A DNA stretch of 64,000 bases, taken from the NCBI GenBank assembly GCA_050247155.1, contig JBFWUS010000002.1:62001-126000 (forward strand). The letters run 5' to 3'. Positions 34,780-43,466 of the stretch are shown here, one piece after another (positions within the stretch are counted from its first letter, which is position 1; every line of letters starts with the position of its first letter). Made by a program: the position numbers and the translations under genes. A model generated the notes under the pieces. That model did no database searches. It was not told where the DNA came from and was given only the letters and a program-made list of their open reading frames with translations. The DNA comes from Mesorhizobium_G sp050247155 (lineage in GTDB: Bacteria; Pseudomonadota; Alphaproteobacteria; Rhizobiales; Rhizobiaceae).

Positions 34780-36060
34780 CTATTTGAACACGCCCGGCAG
34801 CCAAAGCGACAGCGCCGGTATGTAGGTCACCAGAAGCAGGACGACGACCCCGGCTCCATAGAATGGCCAGATCGAGCGCATGGACTCCCAAACGCTGATC
34901 TTGCCCACCGCACAGGCGACGAACTGCACCGCGCCGACGGGCGGCGTGTTTAGTCCGATACCGTAGTTCAGGATCATGATCACGCCGAAATGCACCGGGT
35001 CGATGCCGTAAGCCTGAACGATGGGCAGGAAGATCGGCGTGGTGATGATGATCGTCGGCCCCATGTCCATGAAGGTGCCGAGCAGAAGCATGATCAGGTT
35101 GAGCAGCAAGAGGATGATGATCGGGTTGTCCGAGATCGTCTGCATCCAGGCGACCAGCGTTGCCGGCACACGCAGGAAGGCCATCAGCCAGGAGAAGGCG
35201 GCGGCCGTGCCGATGATCAGCAGAACCATGGCGGTCGTGCGCACCGCGCCCATCGTGGCATGGACGAAATCGTTCCAGCTCATCTGACGGTAGACGAACA
35301 ACGTCACCAGCAGCGCGTAGATCACCGCGGCACACGAACTCTCTGTCGCGGTAAAGATGCCGGAGCGAACGCCGCCGAAGATGATGGCGATCAAGAGCAG
35401 GCCAGGGATAGCGATGGCGAAGAGCTGGGCAACCATCGCGAAACCCGGAAAAGGCTCGGTCGGGTAACCACGCTTGCGCGCAACGATGTAGGCCGTGACC
35501 ATCAATGCTGCCGCGAGCAGCAGGCCGGGAACGATTCCGGCGGTGAACAGGTCGGCGATGGAAATCTTGCCGCCCGCCGAAATCGAATAGATGATCATAT
35601 TGTGCGAGGGCGGCAGGAGCAGTGCAATCAGCGCGGCCATCGAGGTGACGTTGACGGCATAGTCCGCGCCATAGCCGCGCGCCTTCATCTGCGGGATCAT
35701 CAGGCCACCCACGGCCGCTGCTTCGGCAACCGCCGAGCCGGAAATCCCTCCGAAAAGTGTGGCGGTCACGATGTTCACCTGGCCAAGGCCACCGCGGATA
35801 TGTCCGACCAGCGATGCGGCAAAGGCAACGATGCGTTGCGCGATGCCACCGCGCACCATCAGGTCGCCGGCATAGATGAAGAAGGGAATGGCCAGCAGCG
35901 AAAACACGCTCATGCCGGAATTCAGCCGCTGGAACACGACCAGCGGCGGCAGGCCCATATAAAGCACCGTGGCGAAACTGGCCACGCCCAGGCAGAAGGC
36001 GATCGGCGTGCCGATCAGCATCAGCAGCGTGAAGGCGCCGAAGAGGGTCCAGAGTTCCAT
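34780..36060 (-). CDS. TRAP transporter large permease subunit (DctM family)
   Basis: A 426-residue inner-membrane protein with about 12 hydrophobic segments. Family landmarks include IPFFIYAGDLMVRGG, TATLFGGISGSAVAEAAAVG, LLPPSHNMIIYS and NYGIGLNTPPVGAVQF. It uses the ion gradient to import a carboxylate, here probably a uronate, given kduI/kduD/uxaC in the same operon. ATG 36060 (MELWTLFGAFTLL) was chosen over the longer open frame, which overlaps dctQ. It lies 5 bp after dctQ. Confidence 0.93.
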   Translation of the reverse strand: MELWTLFGAFTLLMLIGTPIAFCLGVASFATVLYMGLPPLVVFQRLNSGMSVFSLLAIPFFIYAGDLMVRGGIAQRIVAFAASLVGHIRGGLGQVNIVTATLFGGISGSAVAEAAAVGGLMIPQMKARGYGADYAVNVTSMAALIALLLPPSHNMIIYSISAGGKISIADLFTAGIVPGLLLAAALMVTAYIVARKRGYPTEPFPGFAMVAQLFAIAIPGLLLIAIIFGGVRSGIFTATESSCAAVIYALLVTLFVYRQMSWNDFVHATMGAVRTTAMVLLIIGTAAAFSWLMAFLRVPATLVAWMQTISDNPIIILLLLNLIMLLLGTFMDMGPTIIITTPIFLPIVQAYGIDPVHFGVIMILNYGIGLNTPPVGAVQFVACAVGKISVWESMRSIWPFYGAGVVVLLLVTYIPALSLWLPGVFK

Positions 36061-36065
36061 GGCGC

Positions 36066-36656
36066 CTATTTCCTCTTCGCCAGTTCGGCGGCGTCTGCCC
36101 GCACCGCTTCGATGTTCTCGAGTTCGACGGCGATCTCGGTCGGCGCCATTTCGTCCAGCGCTTCGTCGATGGGCGCACCGCCCAGGCGAAGCACGATACG
36201 TTCGAGCGAGAAGAGAACCACGAGCAGACCGCCGGCGATGATCGGCACATAGTCCCACCCGCCGGAGATGCCGAGCGCGGGCAGCACCGTGTTCCAGGTC
36301 AGGCCGACGAGACTGCCGCCATACCAGATCATGCCGATGCCGAAGGCGAGGATGACGATATCTGAAATCATCCTGAGCCATTTCTTGGCTGACGGCGGCA
36401 TGACGTAGAGCAGCACGTCGAAGCCCATATGGTTGTTCTCCCGAACGCCGACCGCAGCGCCGAGGAAGATGAACCAGCTCATCAGCATGACCGCGCCGGG
36501 CTCGGTCCAGCTCGGCGAGTCGTTCAGAGCGTAGCGGCAGAATACCTGCCAGGCGACCATCGCCGTCATCACGACGAGGCCTATACCAGCGAGATAGAGC
36601 GCCGCCGTGTTGAGACGGGAGAGGATGGGAACGCCGGTGCGAAGTTCAGTGGACAT
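36066..36656 (-). CDS. TRAP transporter small permease subunit (DctQ family)
   Basis: A 196-residue protein with four membrane segments: AALYLAGIGLVVMTAMVAW, VMLMSWFIFLGAAVGV, ISDIVILAFGIGMIWYG and VPIIAGGLLVVLFSLERIV. VFCRYALNDSPSWTEP and GVRENNHMGFDVL are the DctQ signatures. The C-terminal ~30 residues form an acidic tail. The start MSTELRTG at 36656 avoids the repeat-derived extension to 36704. A palindromic repeat lies between it and the binding-protein gene upstream. Confidence 0.9.
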   Translation of the reverse strand: MSTELRTGVPILSRLNTAALYLAGIGLVVMTAMVAWQVFCRYALNDSPSWTEPGAVMLMSWFIFLGAAVGVRENNHMGFDVLLYVMPPSAKKWLRMISDIVILAFGIGMIWYGGSLVGLTWNTVLPALGISGGWDYVPIIAGGLLVVLFSLERIVLRLGGAPIDEALDEMAPTEIAVELENIEAVRADAAELAKRK

Positions 36657-36674
36657 GTGTTTCCGCGCCTCGTT

Positions 36675-36790
36675 ACCCTCCCCCTGGGGGGAGGGTCGGA
36701 CCATAGGTCCGGGGTGGGGGATACTGCGGCAGGATAGGAATTACCCCTACCCCGATGCTTCGCGTCGACCCTCCCCACAAGGGGGAGGGT
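36675..36790. repeat. Palindromic intergenic repeat between TRAP dctP and dctQ
   Basis: Inverted arms around 36675-36698 and 36766-36790, built on ACCCTCCCC and GGGGAGGGT with TCG/CGA at the inner edges, plus an inner GGGGTGGGG/ACCCCTACCCC pair. It fills the gap between the binding-protein and small-permease genes. In such a position a stable mRNA stem could help keep binding-protein transcript levels above those of the permeases. Confidence 0.8.
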
Positions 36791-36803
36791 GAGAACGCGC
36801 CAG

Positions 36804-37781
36804 TTACTGCGTCGCCTGCACGTCGGCGACCATCTTCTTCAGCACCTCGTCGGTGACATGCTTTTCATAGACACCCTTCATCGCGTCGATAAAGCCCTGC
36901 TTCTCGACCTCGTTGATCTGCGCGCCGAGCTTTTCGACATTGGCCTTCGATTCGCCGACCTTCTTCGCCCAGAGTTCGCGCTGCTTGGCGACACTGTCGG
37001 TGGCCGCCTGCTTGAAGATTGCCTGATCTTCCGGTGTCAGCTTGTCGAAGGCGGCCTTGTTCATCACGAACACTTCGGGAAGGATGGTGTGCCCGTCGAG
37101 CGAATAGAACTTCGCCACTTCGGCGTGCTTGGCGGTGTCGTAGCTCGGATAGTTGTTTTCCGCGCCGTCGATGACGCCGGTCTCGATCGAGGAATAGACC
37201 TCGCCATAGGGCATCGGCGTGGCATTGGCCCCCAGCGCCGCGACCATGTCGACGAAGATGTCGGACTGGATGACGCGGAACTTCAGTCCGGCCATGTCGG
37301 CGACGGTCTTGATCGGCTTCTTCGAGTTGTAGAAGGAGCGTGCGCCGGCGTCATAGAAGGCGAGCGCCACCAGACCGGCTGGTTCGAACGCCGCCTTGAT
37401 CTGGTCGCCGATCGGCCCGTCCATGACCTTGTGCATATGGTCCTCCGAGCGGAAGACATAGGGCAGGGCGGGAACGATGGTTTCCTTCACCGTGCCGTTG
37501 AACGGCGCCATGGAGACGCGGTTCAGCTCGATCACGCCGGAGCGCACCTGCTCGATCGTGTCTTTCTCTTCGCCGAGCTGTGCCGAGTGATAGACCTCGA
37601 CCGAATAGCGTCCTTGCGTGCGCTCCTTGATCAGTTCGCCGAAATATTTGACGCCCTCGACGGTCGGATAGCCGTCCGGATGCGTGTCGGACGATTTCAG
37701 CACCGTCTGCGCTGACGCCGCGCCGAGCATCAGCGCCGATGCGAGAGCCACGCCGGCCAGGAATTTCGAAACATGCAACAT
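36804..37781 (-). CDS. TRAP transporter substrate-binding protein (DctP family)
   Basis: A 325-residue periplasmic protein with the signal peptide MLHVSKFLAGVALASALMLG and cleavage after ASA. The mature part has SSDTHPDGYPTVEGVKYFG, VYHSAQLGEEKDTIEQVRSG, the carboxylate-binding Arg in LKFRVIQSD and the TGVIDGAENNYPSY segment, all typical of uronate-type DctP proteins. With DctQ and DctM it forms a TRAP importer. It lies 31 bp after uxaC. Confidence 0.92.
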   Translation of the reverse strand: MLHVSKFLAGVALASALMLGAASAQTVLKSSDTHPDGYPTVEGVKYFGELIKERTQGRYSVEVYHSAQLGEEKDTIEQVRSGVIELNRVSMAPFNGTVKETIVPALPYVFRSEDHMHKVMDGPIGDQIKAAFEPAGLVALAFYDAGARSFYNSKKPIKTVADMAGLKFRVIQSDIFVDMVAALGANATPMPYGEVYSSIETGVIDGAENNYPSYDTAKHAEVAKFYSLDGHTILPEVFVMNKAAFDKLTPEDQAIFKQAATDSVAKQRELWAKKVGESKANVEKLGAQINEVEKQGFIDAMKGVYEKHVTDEVLKKMVADVQATQ

Positions 37782-37812
37782 TGGTTCCTCCCAGTTTTTT
37801 GCACTTACTCAG

Positions 37813-39219
37813 TCAAAGTCGATAGGCCTTCTTGACCAGCCCGTAGGTGAGTTCGTGCGCCAGCTCATGCGCCTCGTCTTCGCGCAGCCGATGTTCGGCC
37901 ACCAGACGGCTCAGGAAGGCGCAGTCGACGCGCCGCGCCACGTCATGGCGGGCCGGAATGGACGGAAAGGCGCGGGTGTCGTCGTTGAAGCCGACGGTGT
38001 TGTAGAAGCCCGCCGTCTCCGTGGTCATCTCGCGGAAGCGGCGCATGCCCTCCGGGCTATCGTGGAACCACCAGGCCGGTCCGAGCTTGAGCGCCGGATA
38101 GACGCCGGCCAGCGGTGCGAGCTCGCGCGCGTAGCTCGTCTCATCCAGCGTGAAGAGGATGATCGAGACCTTCGGGTCGGTGCCGACGGCGTCGAGCAAC
38201 GGTTTCAACGCGCGCACATAGTCGGTTTGCGTCGGGATATCGAAGCCCTTGTCGCGGCCGAATTTCTGGAAGATGGCGGGTGAGTGGTTCCGCCACGAGC
38301 CGGGATGGATCTGCATCACCAGTCCGTCGTCGGCACTCATCCTGGCAAGCTCGGTGAGCATCTGCGCGCGAAACAGTTTTCGTGCATCGGCATCGGCTTT
38401 TTCCGTGCGTACCTTGTCGTAGAGGGAGCGCGCTTCGTTAGGCTGCAGATTGGCGGTATCGGCCGTTGCGTGGCCATGGTCGGTCGATGTTGCGCCGAAT
38501 GATTTGAAGTAGTCCCGGCGCTTGCGATGCGCGTCGAGATAGCCTTGCCAGGAGCCCGTATCGCAGTCGGTGATGTCGCCAAGTTTGTCCAGATTGGCGG
38601 CAAAACCTTCGAAGTCTGGATCGACGACCGAGTCAGGCCGATAGGCTGGTACGACGCGGCCCTTCCAGCCGCTGTCGCGGATCATCTTATGCCACTTCAG
38701 ATCGTCAAGCGCGCCGTCGGTGGTGGAGATGACCTCGATGTTGAAGCGTTCGTAGAGCGCACGGGGGCGGGAATCGTCGTGCTTCAGAAGGCCCGCGATC
38801 GTATCGTAATAGGCGTCGGCGTTGCGGGCCGTCAGCGGTTCGCGAAGGCCGAACAGGTTCTGGAGCGTATAGTCCAGCCAGGCGCGGGTCGGCGTACCGC
38901 GAAAGAGATAATAATGCTCGGCGAAGCGCCGCCAGATCTTGCGACCATCGGTTTCGACCGGCGACCCATCCAGCGTCGGCACGCCGAGGTCTTCCAGCCT
39001 GACACCCTGGCTGAACAGCATGCGAAAAATGTAATGGTCGGGCACGACGAGCAGTTGCGCCGGATCTGGAAAGGGCTCGTTCTTGGCATACCAGCGCGGA
39101 TCGGTATGGCCGTGTGGGCTGACGATGGGCAGGTTCTTGATTGCCGCAAACAGGCCACGCGCCACCGAGCGAGTCTCGGAATCGGCAGGAAACAGCAGAT
39201 CGTCGGCAACGAGCGACAT
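37813..39219 (-). CDS. uxaC: Glucuronate isomerase
   Basis: UxaC isomerises D-glucuronate to D-fructuronate and D-galacturonate to D-tagaturonate. The 468-residue amidohydrolase-fold enzyme has SPHGHTDPRWYAKNEPFPDP near the N-terminus, VPDHYIFRMLFSQGV, ISTTDGALDDLKWH and MQIHPGSWRNHS. It is the first gene of the long minus-strand uronate operon (uxaC, dctPQM, gntR, kduI, kduD, kdgF), divergent from uxuB, which uses its product. Confidence 0.94.
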   Translation of the reverse strand: MSLVADDLLFPADSETRSVARGLFAAIKNLPIVSPHGHTDPRWYAKNEPFPDPAQLLVVPDHYIFRMLFSQGVRLEDLGVPTLDGSPVETDGRKIWRRFAEHYYLFRGTPTRAWLDYTLQNLFGLREPLTARNADAYYDTIAGLLKHDDSRPRALYERFNIEVISTTDGALDDLKWHKMIRDSGWKGRVVPAYRPDSVVDPDFEGFAANLDKLGDITDCDTGSWQGYLDAHRKRRDYFKSFGATSTDHGHATADTANLQPNEARSLYDKVRTEKADADARKLFRAQMLTELARMSADDGLVMQIHPGSWRNHSPAIFQKFGRDKGFDIPTQTDYVRALKPLLDAVGTDPKVSIILFTLDETSYARELAPLAGVYPALKLGPAWWFHDSPEGMRRFREMTTETAGFYNTVGFNDDTRAFPSIPARHDVARRVDCAFLSRLVAEHRLREDEAHELAHELTYGLVKKAYRL

Positions 39220-39409
39220 GAGTTTGCGGCTGTCCTCCTTCAGCGGACCTCAATCGCTAATTGTCGAAAGAGATAATGTCAACATATGAAAAAACATTAG
39301 TTGTATGATGACTTATGCCTTGACCGAAAGACTGGTTTTCGGCAGGGAGAGCCGCGAAAGCGCTCATGGGAGGACACATGACCGGTGCACGCAATGCAGT
39401 GCCGCGCCT
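39220..39409. promoter_or_regulatory. Divergent uronate control region between uxaC and uxuB
   Basis: A 190-bp gap that must hold promoters for both uronate operons. Its AT-rich middle (39255-39320) contains TTGTATGATGAC at 39301-39312, reminiscent of FCD-type GntR half-sites, and a TTGTC...GTCAA arrangement at 39261-39282. Binding by the GntR protein encoded in the uxaC operon is plausible but unproven. An open frame from 39305 upstream of uxuB shows no homology. Confidence 0.4.
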
Positions 39410-40876
39410 ATGACGGACAGGCTTTCCAGCGCGGCGCTCGGTGCTTTGCCGAAGGCCATCAAAACGCCGCGCTATGATCGTGCCGCTTGTAAACCGGGCA
39501 TCGTCCACCTTGGCTTGGGCGCGTTTCATCGGGCCCACCAGGCAGTGTTTGTCGACGATTGCCTGAATGCCGGCGAAAATGATTGGGGCATCGTCGGCGC
39601 GTCGCTGCGCAGTGCGGACACGCGCGATGCGCTTGGACCGCAGGACGGGCTCTATACGCTTTCGGTCGTTGACGGGTCCGGCGAAAAATTGCGCGTGATC
39701 GAATCAATCCTGTCATCGTTGGTTGCGCCGGAGAATCCTGGCGCCTTGCTGGACGCCTTAACGGAGCCGGGCATCAAGATCGTCACGCTGACGGTGACTG
39801 AAAAGGCCTATCTGCGCGATGCCGTCGGCGGGCTGGACGAAAGGCATCCGGACATCGTCTGGGATTTGCAAAATCCCTCACGCCCAAGGACGGTGCATGG
39901 TTTTCTCACCGAGGCCATTGCGCGGCGGCGGGCGGCGGGCACGGATGCCTTTACGATCCTGTCTTGCGACAACCTTCCGGCCAATGGCGCGACGCTGAAG
40001 CGTTTGCTTGTGGCATTTGCCAAAATGCGTGATCCCGAACTCGGTCGCTTCGTGGAAGAAGAGATCGCATTTCCCTCCAGCATGGTGGACCGCATCGTGC
40101 CGGCGACGACCGACGAGGATCGAGCCCGCATCAGCAAGGCGCTTGGCGTCGCCGATGCATGGCCGATTACTACCGAACCCTTCCTGCAATGGGTTATCGA
40201 GGATCATTTCCCCAATGGCCGTCCGGACTGGGAGCGTTTCGGCGTCGAAATGGTCAAGGACGTCGAACCGTTCGAGGACATGAAGCTGCGGCTGCTCAAT
40301 GGCGCGCATTCGAGCATCGCTTATCTCGGCCTTCTGATGGGGCACGCCACGGTGTCGGAAGCATTTTCAGATCCACTGATCCGGAAGTTCGTCGCACGGC
40401 TGTGGGCTGAAGCGATTCCCTCATTGCCGGAAGGCGTCGGTCTGAAGCCTGAGGCCTATACGGCGGAACTGACCAAGCGCTTCGACAATCCGGCGCTGAG
40501 GCACCGCACGGCCCAGATCGGCAATGACGGCAGCCAGAAGTTGCCGCAGCGCATCGTCGCCACGGCAATGGAGCGTGTGAAGGCAGGCGGCAGCGCCCGG
40601 CATCTGATGCTGACGCCCGCCGCCTGGATCGCCGCTTGCGAAGCGCGCGGTCAGGCGCTGCCGCCCGGCCACTTCACCGACCCGTTGGATGGCGCGCTCA
40701 CGGATATTTTTGCCATGGGCCTGAACGCCGGGCAGATGGTTCGCGAGGTGTTCGATGCCGCCGGTTTCGCCGTCGGCTCGCCACATCGCGACGAACTGAT
40801 GGGGCTCGCGTCAACGCATCTGGATTCGCTGCGCCGTTTCGGCGCTGCAACGACACTCGAGGAGCTTTTGCGATGA
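39410..40876 (+). CDS. uxuB: Fructuronate reductase (mannitol dehydrogenase family)
   Basis: UxuB reduces D-fructuronate to D-mannonate with NADH. The 488-residue long-chain polyol dehydrogenase has the cofactor motif HLGLGAFHRAHQAVF, TLTVTEKAYLRD, LSCDNLPANG and the catalytic Lys segment MKLRLLNGAHSSIAYLG. ATG 39410 (MTDRLSSAALGALP) is chosen; the frame to 39305 lacks homology. It overlaps uxuA by 4 bp. Mannitol or other polyol dehydrogenases share the fold, but the uxuA coupling settles the role. Confidence 0.92.
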   Translation: MTDRLSSAALGALPKAIKTPRYDRAACKPGIVHLGLGAFHRAHQAVFVDDCLNAGENDWGIVGASLRSADTRDALGPQDGLYTLSVVDGSGEKLRVIESILSSLVAPENPGALLDALTEPGIKIVTLTVTEKAYLRDAVGGLDERHPDIVWDLQNPSRPRTVHGFLTEAIARRRAAGTDAFTILSCDNLPANGATLKRLLVAFAKMRDPELGRFVEEEIAFPSSMVDRIVPATTDEDRARISKALGVADAWPITTEPFLQWVIEDHFPNGRPDWERFGVEMVKDVEPFEDMKLRLLNGAHSSIAYLGLLMGHATVSEAFSDPLIRKFVARLWAEAIPSLPEGVGLKPEAYTAELTKRFDNPALRHRTAQIGNDGSQKLPQRIVATAMERVKAGGSARHLMLTPAAWIAACEARGQALPPGHFTDPLDGALTDIFAMGLNAGQMVREVFDAAGFAVGSPHRDELMGLASTHLDSLRRFGAATTLEELLR

Positions 40877-42063
40877 AGGAAACCTGGCGCTGGTTCGGGC
40901 CCGACGATGCGGTGCATCTGTCGCATGTGCGCCAGGCCGGCGCGGCCGGCGTTGTCAGCGCGCTGCACCATCTGAACGACGGGCGCGCCTGGCCGGCCGA
41001 TGAGATCGCCAAACGCAAGGCCGAGATTGAAGCGGCTGGTCTGACCTGGGATGTGGTCGAAAGCATCGTGGTGCACGAGGACATCAAGACGCGCTCGGGC
41101 AACTACAAGCAGCGGATCGAGGACTACAAGGCCTCGGTACGCGCGATCGCAGCGGCCGGTATCAAGACGCTGTGCTACAATTTCATGGCGATCACCGACT
41201 GGACGCGCACCGACCTGCACGCGCCGATGCCGCGCGGCGGCGACGGGTTGCGCTTCGACATCGTCGATTTCTGCGCCTATGACGCGCTGGTGCTGAAGCG
41301 CAAGGGGGCGGAGGCCGATCACCCGGCCGAGCGTATCGCCGAAGCCAAAAAGCGCCTTGCCGCCATGAGCGAAAGCCAGCTCGCGACGCTGGAGCAGAAT
41401 CTGATCGGCTGGGTGCCGGCGCGCGAGTTCGTCTTCGACCGCGACAGTTTCCGTAAGGCGCTGGCCGTCTATGACGAGATCAGCGTCGAGGGCATGCGCG
41501 ACAATCTCTTTGCTTTCCTCAAGGAAATCGTTCCGGTGGCGGAAGAAGTCGGCGTACGCATGGCGATCCATCCCGACGACCCGGCTTTCCCGATCTTCGG
41601 CCTGCCGCGTGTCGTGTCGAAAGCGTCCGACGCCAAGGCGCTGATTGAAGCTGTGCCGTCGACGTCGAATGGCATCACGCTTTGCACCGGCTCTTATGGC
41701 TCCAATGCAGCGAACGACCTGCCGCGCATGGCGCGCGAATTTGGAGCGAACGTGCATTTCGCACACCTCCGCAACGTTACCAAGGAACCGGACGGCTCCT
41801 TTTATGAGGCCGAGCACCTCGGCGGTGACACCGACATGGTGCGCGTCGTCGCGGCTCTGATGCAGGAAGAGGGCCGCCGCGAGGGCGAAGGCCGCGACGA
41901 TTGGGAAATACCGATGCGCCCCGACCATGGCCACGCTATCGTCGACGACATCGGCAAGAAGGTGAACCCGGGTTATTCGTGCATCGGCCGCCTGAAAGGC
42001 CTGGCCGAACTGCGCGGCATCATGGTGACGCTGAAGGCGACAGGCATTCCGGAATGGCTGTAG
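40873..42063 (+). CDS. uxuA: Mannonate dehydratase
   Basis: UxuA dehydrates D-mannonate to 2-keto-3-deoxygluconate. The 396-residue xylose isomerase-like enzyme has METWRWFGPDDAV-type N-terminus (MKETWRWFGPDDAVHLSHV), WDVVESIVVHEDIK, CYNFMAITDWTRTD, RMAIHPDDPAFPIFGLPRVV, LCTGSYGSN and the C-terminal MRPDHGHAIVDDI. ATG 40873 overlaps the uxuB stop. The product joins the KduD product, so both operons converge on 2-keto-3-deoxygluconate; its kinase and aldolase are not in the window. Confidence 0.95.
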   Translation: MKETWRWFGPDDAVHLSHVRQAGAAGVVSALHHLNDGRAWPADEIAKRKAEIEAAGLTWDVVESIVVHEDIKTRSGNYKQRIEDYKASVRAIAAAGIKTLCYNFMAITDWTRTDLHAPMPRGGDGLRFDIVDFCAYDALVLKRKGAEADHPAERIAEAKKRLAAMSESQLATLEQNLIGWVPAREFVFDRDSFRKALAVYDEISVEGMRDNLFAFLKEIVPVAEEVGVRMAIHPDDPAFPIFGLPRVVSKASDAKALIEAVPSTSNGITLCTGSYGSNAANDLPRMAREFGANVHFAHLRNVTKEPDGSFYEAEHLGGDTDMVRVVAALMQEEGRREGEGRDDWEIPMRPDHGHAIVDDIGKKVNPGYSCIGRLKGLAELRGIMVTLKATGIPEWL

Positions 42064-42087
42064 CAGCGTTGGTCCACATAGCGAAAA

Positions 42088-42186
42088 ACACCCCCACCCC
42101 TGACCCCTCCCCACAAGGGGGAGGGGGATTCGGGAACGCCGATGCCAGGTTTCCCTCCCTTTTGTGGGGAGGGGTTAGGGGTGTTG
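42088..42186. repeat. Palindromic intergenic repeat downstream of uxuA
   Basis: Arms of about 35-38 bp, beginning ACACCCCCACCCCTGACCCC and ending in its near-complement GGGGTTAGGGGTGT, flank a ~25-bp centre. It is closely related to the element inside fhcB (same CCACCCCT-A-ACCCCTCCCC arms). It lies between uxuA and a downstream oxidoreductase gene. Confidence 0.8.
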
Positions 42187-42208
42187 AGCCTGCCAAAGCT
42201 CGACGGAC

Positions 42209-43225
42209 ATGATGCGTCTGGGCGTCATCGGGCTTGGCATGGCGGTCAAGCCGCATGCCTTGAGCCTGCTCGATCTAAAAGACGAGGTCGAGGTCGCCGC
42301 CTGCTTCAGCCCGTCGGCGGAGCGGCGCGCCGTGTTCGCGAAAACTTATGGGCTGCCGGTCGTTGACAGCATCGACACGATTTTCGATGACCCGGCCATC
42401 AATGCGGTAATGGTGCTGACGCCTCCAAACACCCATCTCGACCTCGTGCGCCGTGCCGCCGCTACCGGCAAACATATTCTTCTGGAAAAGCCGCTGGAGA
42501 TCACGTTCGACCGCTCGCAAGAGCTGGTCGAGACAGCGGAGCAGGCCGGCGTGCGCCTGGGCATTGTGCTCCAGCTCCGCTTTCGTCGAACCGTCGATGT
42601 GGTTTCGCGCCTGATCCCGGACGGGCGGTTTGGAGAGATCGTTTCGGTGTCGATGCGGCTGAACAACTGGCGGCCGCAGAGCTATTATGACGAGCCCGGC
42701 CGCGGCACGAAGGCACGCGATGGCGGCGGAGTGCTGCTCACGCAGGCGATCCACACCATCGACCAGATGATCGCGCTTGTCGGCTTGCCCGCCGAGGTCT
42801 CAGGCTATGCTGCCACGAGCAAAGTGCATCGCATGGAAACCGAAGATTTGGTCCATGCGGCGATGCGTTTCGAGAACGGCGCCATCGGCGCGCTCAGCGC
42901 GACCACAGCCGCGTATCCGGGGTTTCCGGACGGTATCGACATTTTAGGCACGAAGGGTTCGGCCAGAATCGACGGGCAGGGTGCGAAACTTGCTTTCGTA
43001 GACGGAACAGAGCAGACCATCACCGATGGAATGGCGGGCGACGGTGCAGGGGCTGACCCGATGGCCTTTTCGCACCAAAACCATCGCGCTGTCCTGTCAG
43101 ATTTTTTGTCGGCCATTCGTGTCGGCCGCGATCCGAAAGTATCCGGCCGCCAGGCTTTGAAGGCTCATTGCCTGATCGACGCTATTCTGCGGGCCGCCGA
43201 AAGCGGCCGGCCCCAGTCTGTCTAG
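42209..43225 (+). CDS. Gfo/Idh/MocA-family oxidoreductase
   Basis: A 338-residue NAD(P)-dependent sugar oxidoreductase. The Rossmann motif is MMRLGVIGLGMAVKPHALSL, the catalytic Lys lies in ILLEKPLEIT, and the C-terminal substrate domain contains GGGVLLTQAIHTIDQMIALVG with the His/Asp-type motif. As third gene after uxuBA it may oxidise a related uronate or aldose, but the family is too broad to name the substrate. ATG 42209 and ATG 42212 are adjacent alternatives. Confidence 0.85.
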   Translation: MMRLGVIGLGMAVKPHALSLLDLKDEVEVAACFSPSAERRAVFAKTYGLPVVDSIDTIFDDPAINAVMVLTPPNTHLDLVRRAAATGKHILLEKPLEITFDRSQELVETAEQAGVRLGIVLQLRFRRTVDVVSRLIPDGRFGEIVSVSMRLNNWRPQSYYDEPGRGTKARDGGGVLLTQAIHTIDQMIALVGLPAEVSGYAATSKVHRMETEDLVHAAMRFENGAIGALSATTAAYPGFPDGIDILGTKGSARIDGQGAKLAFVDGTEQTITDGMAGDGAGADPMAFSHQNHRAVLSDFLSAIRVGRDPKVSGRQALKAHCLIDAILRAAESGRPQSV

Positions 43226-43466
43226 TGCTCCGCTTCCGGGACGAGCAATCACCTAAGCGACATGCCCACAGCGAGAACTCTTGGAGGGGATTCGACCCGT
43301 CATCGCCCCCGACGACGGGCCGGCGCGCTCAATTTTGTCATCTTCGAGATGTCGCAACTCCCGCGCGACCTGCCGAACGCCGCAACCCGCAGATGAGTTC
43401 CGTTACTTAAGGATCATCTGAAATACCAGTCCGCTCTCTTCTGGGCCTATTGCTGGTCCCGACAGT
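43226..43466. other. Intergenic gap between two convergent genes
   Basis: This 241-bp gap lies between the Gfo/Idh/MocA gene and a convergent FAD oxidase gene. A weak stem, CCCGTC (43299-43304) with GACGGG about 12 bp later, is the only structure noticed. Small open frames here show no recognisable protein. Confidence 0.4.

Noticed and set aside
36066..36704. Longer N-terminus for the TRAP small permease
   Set aside because: The extra codons come from the palindromic repeat (MVRPSPQGEGNE) and are not part of the family.
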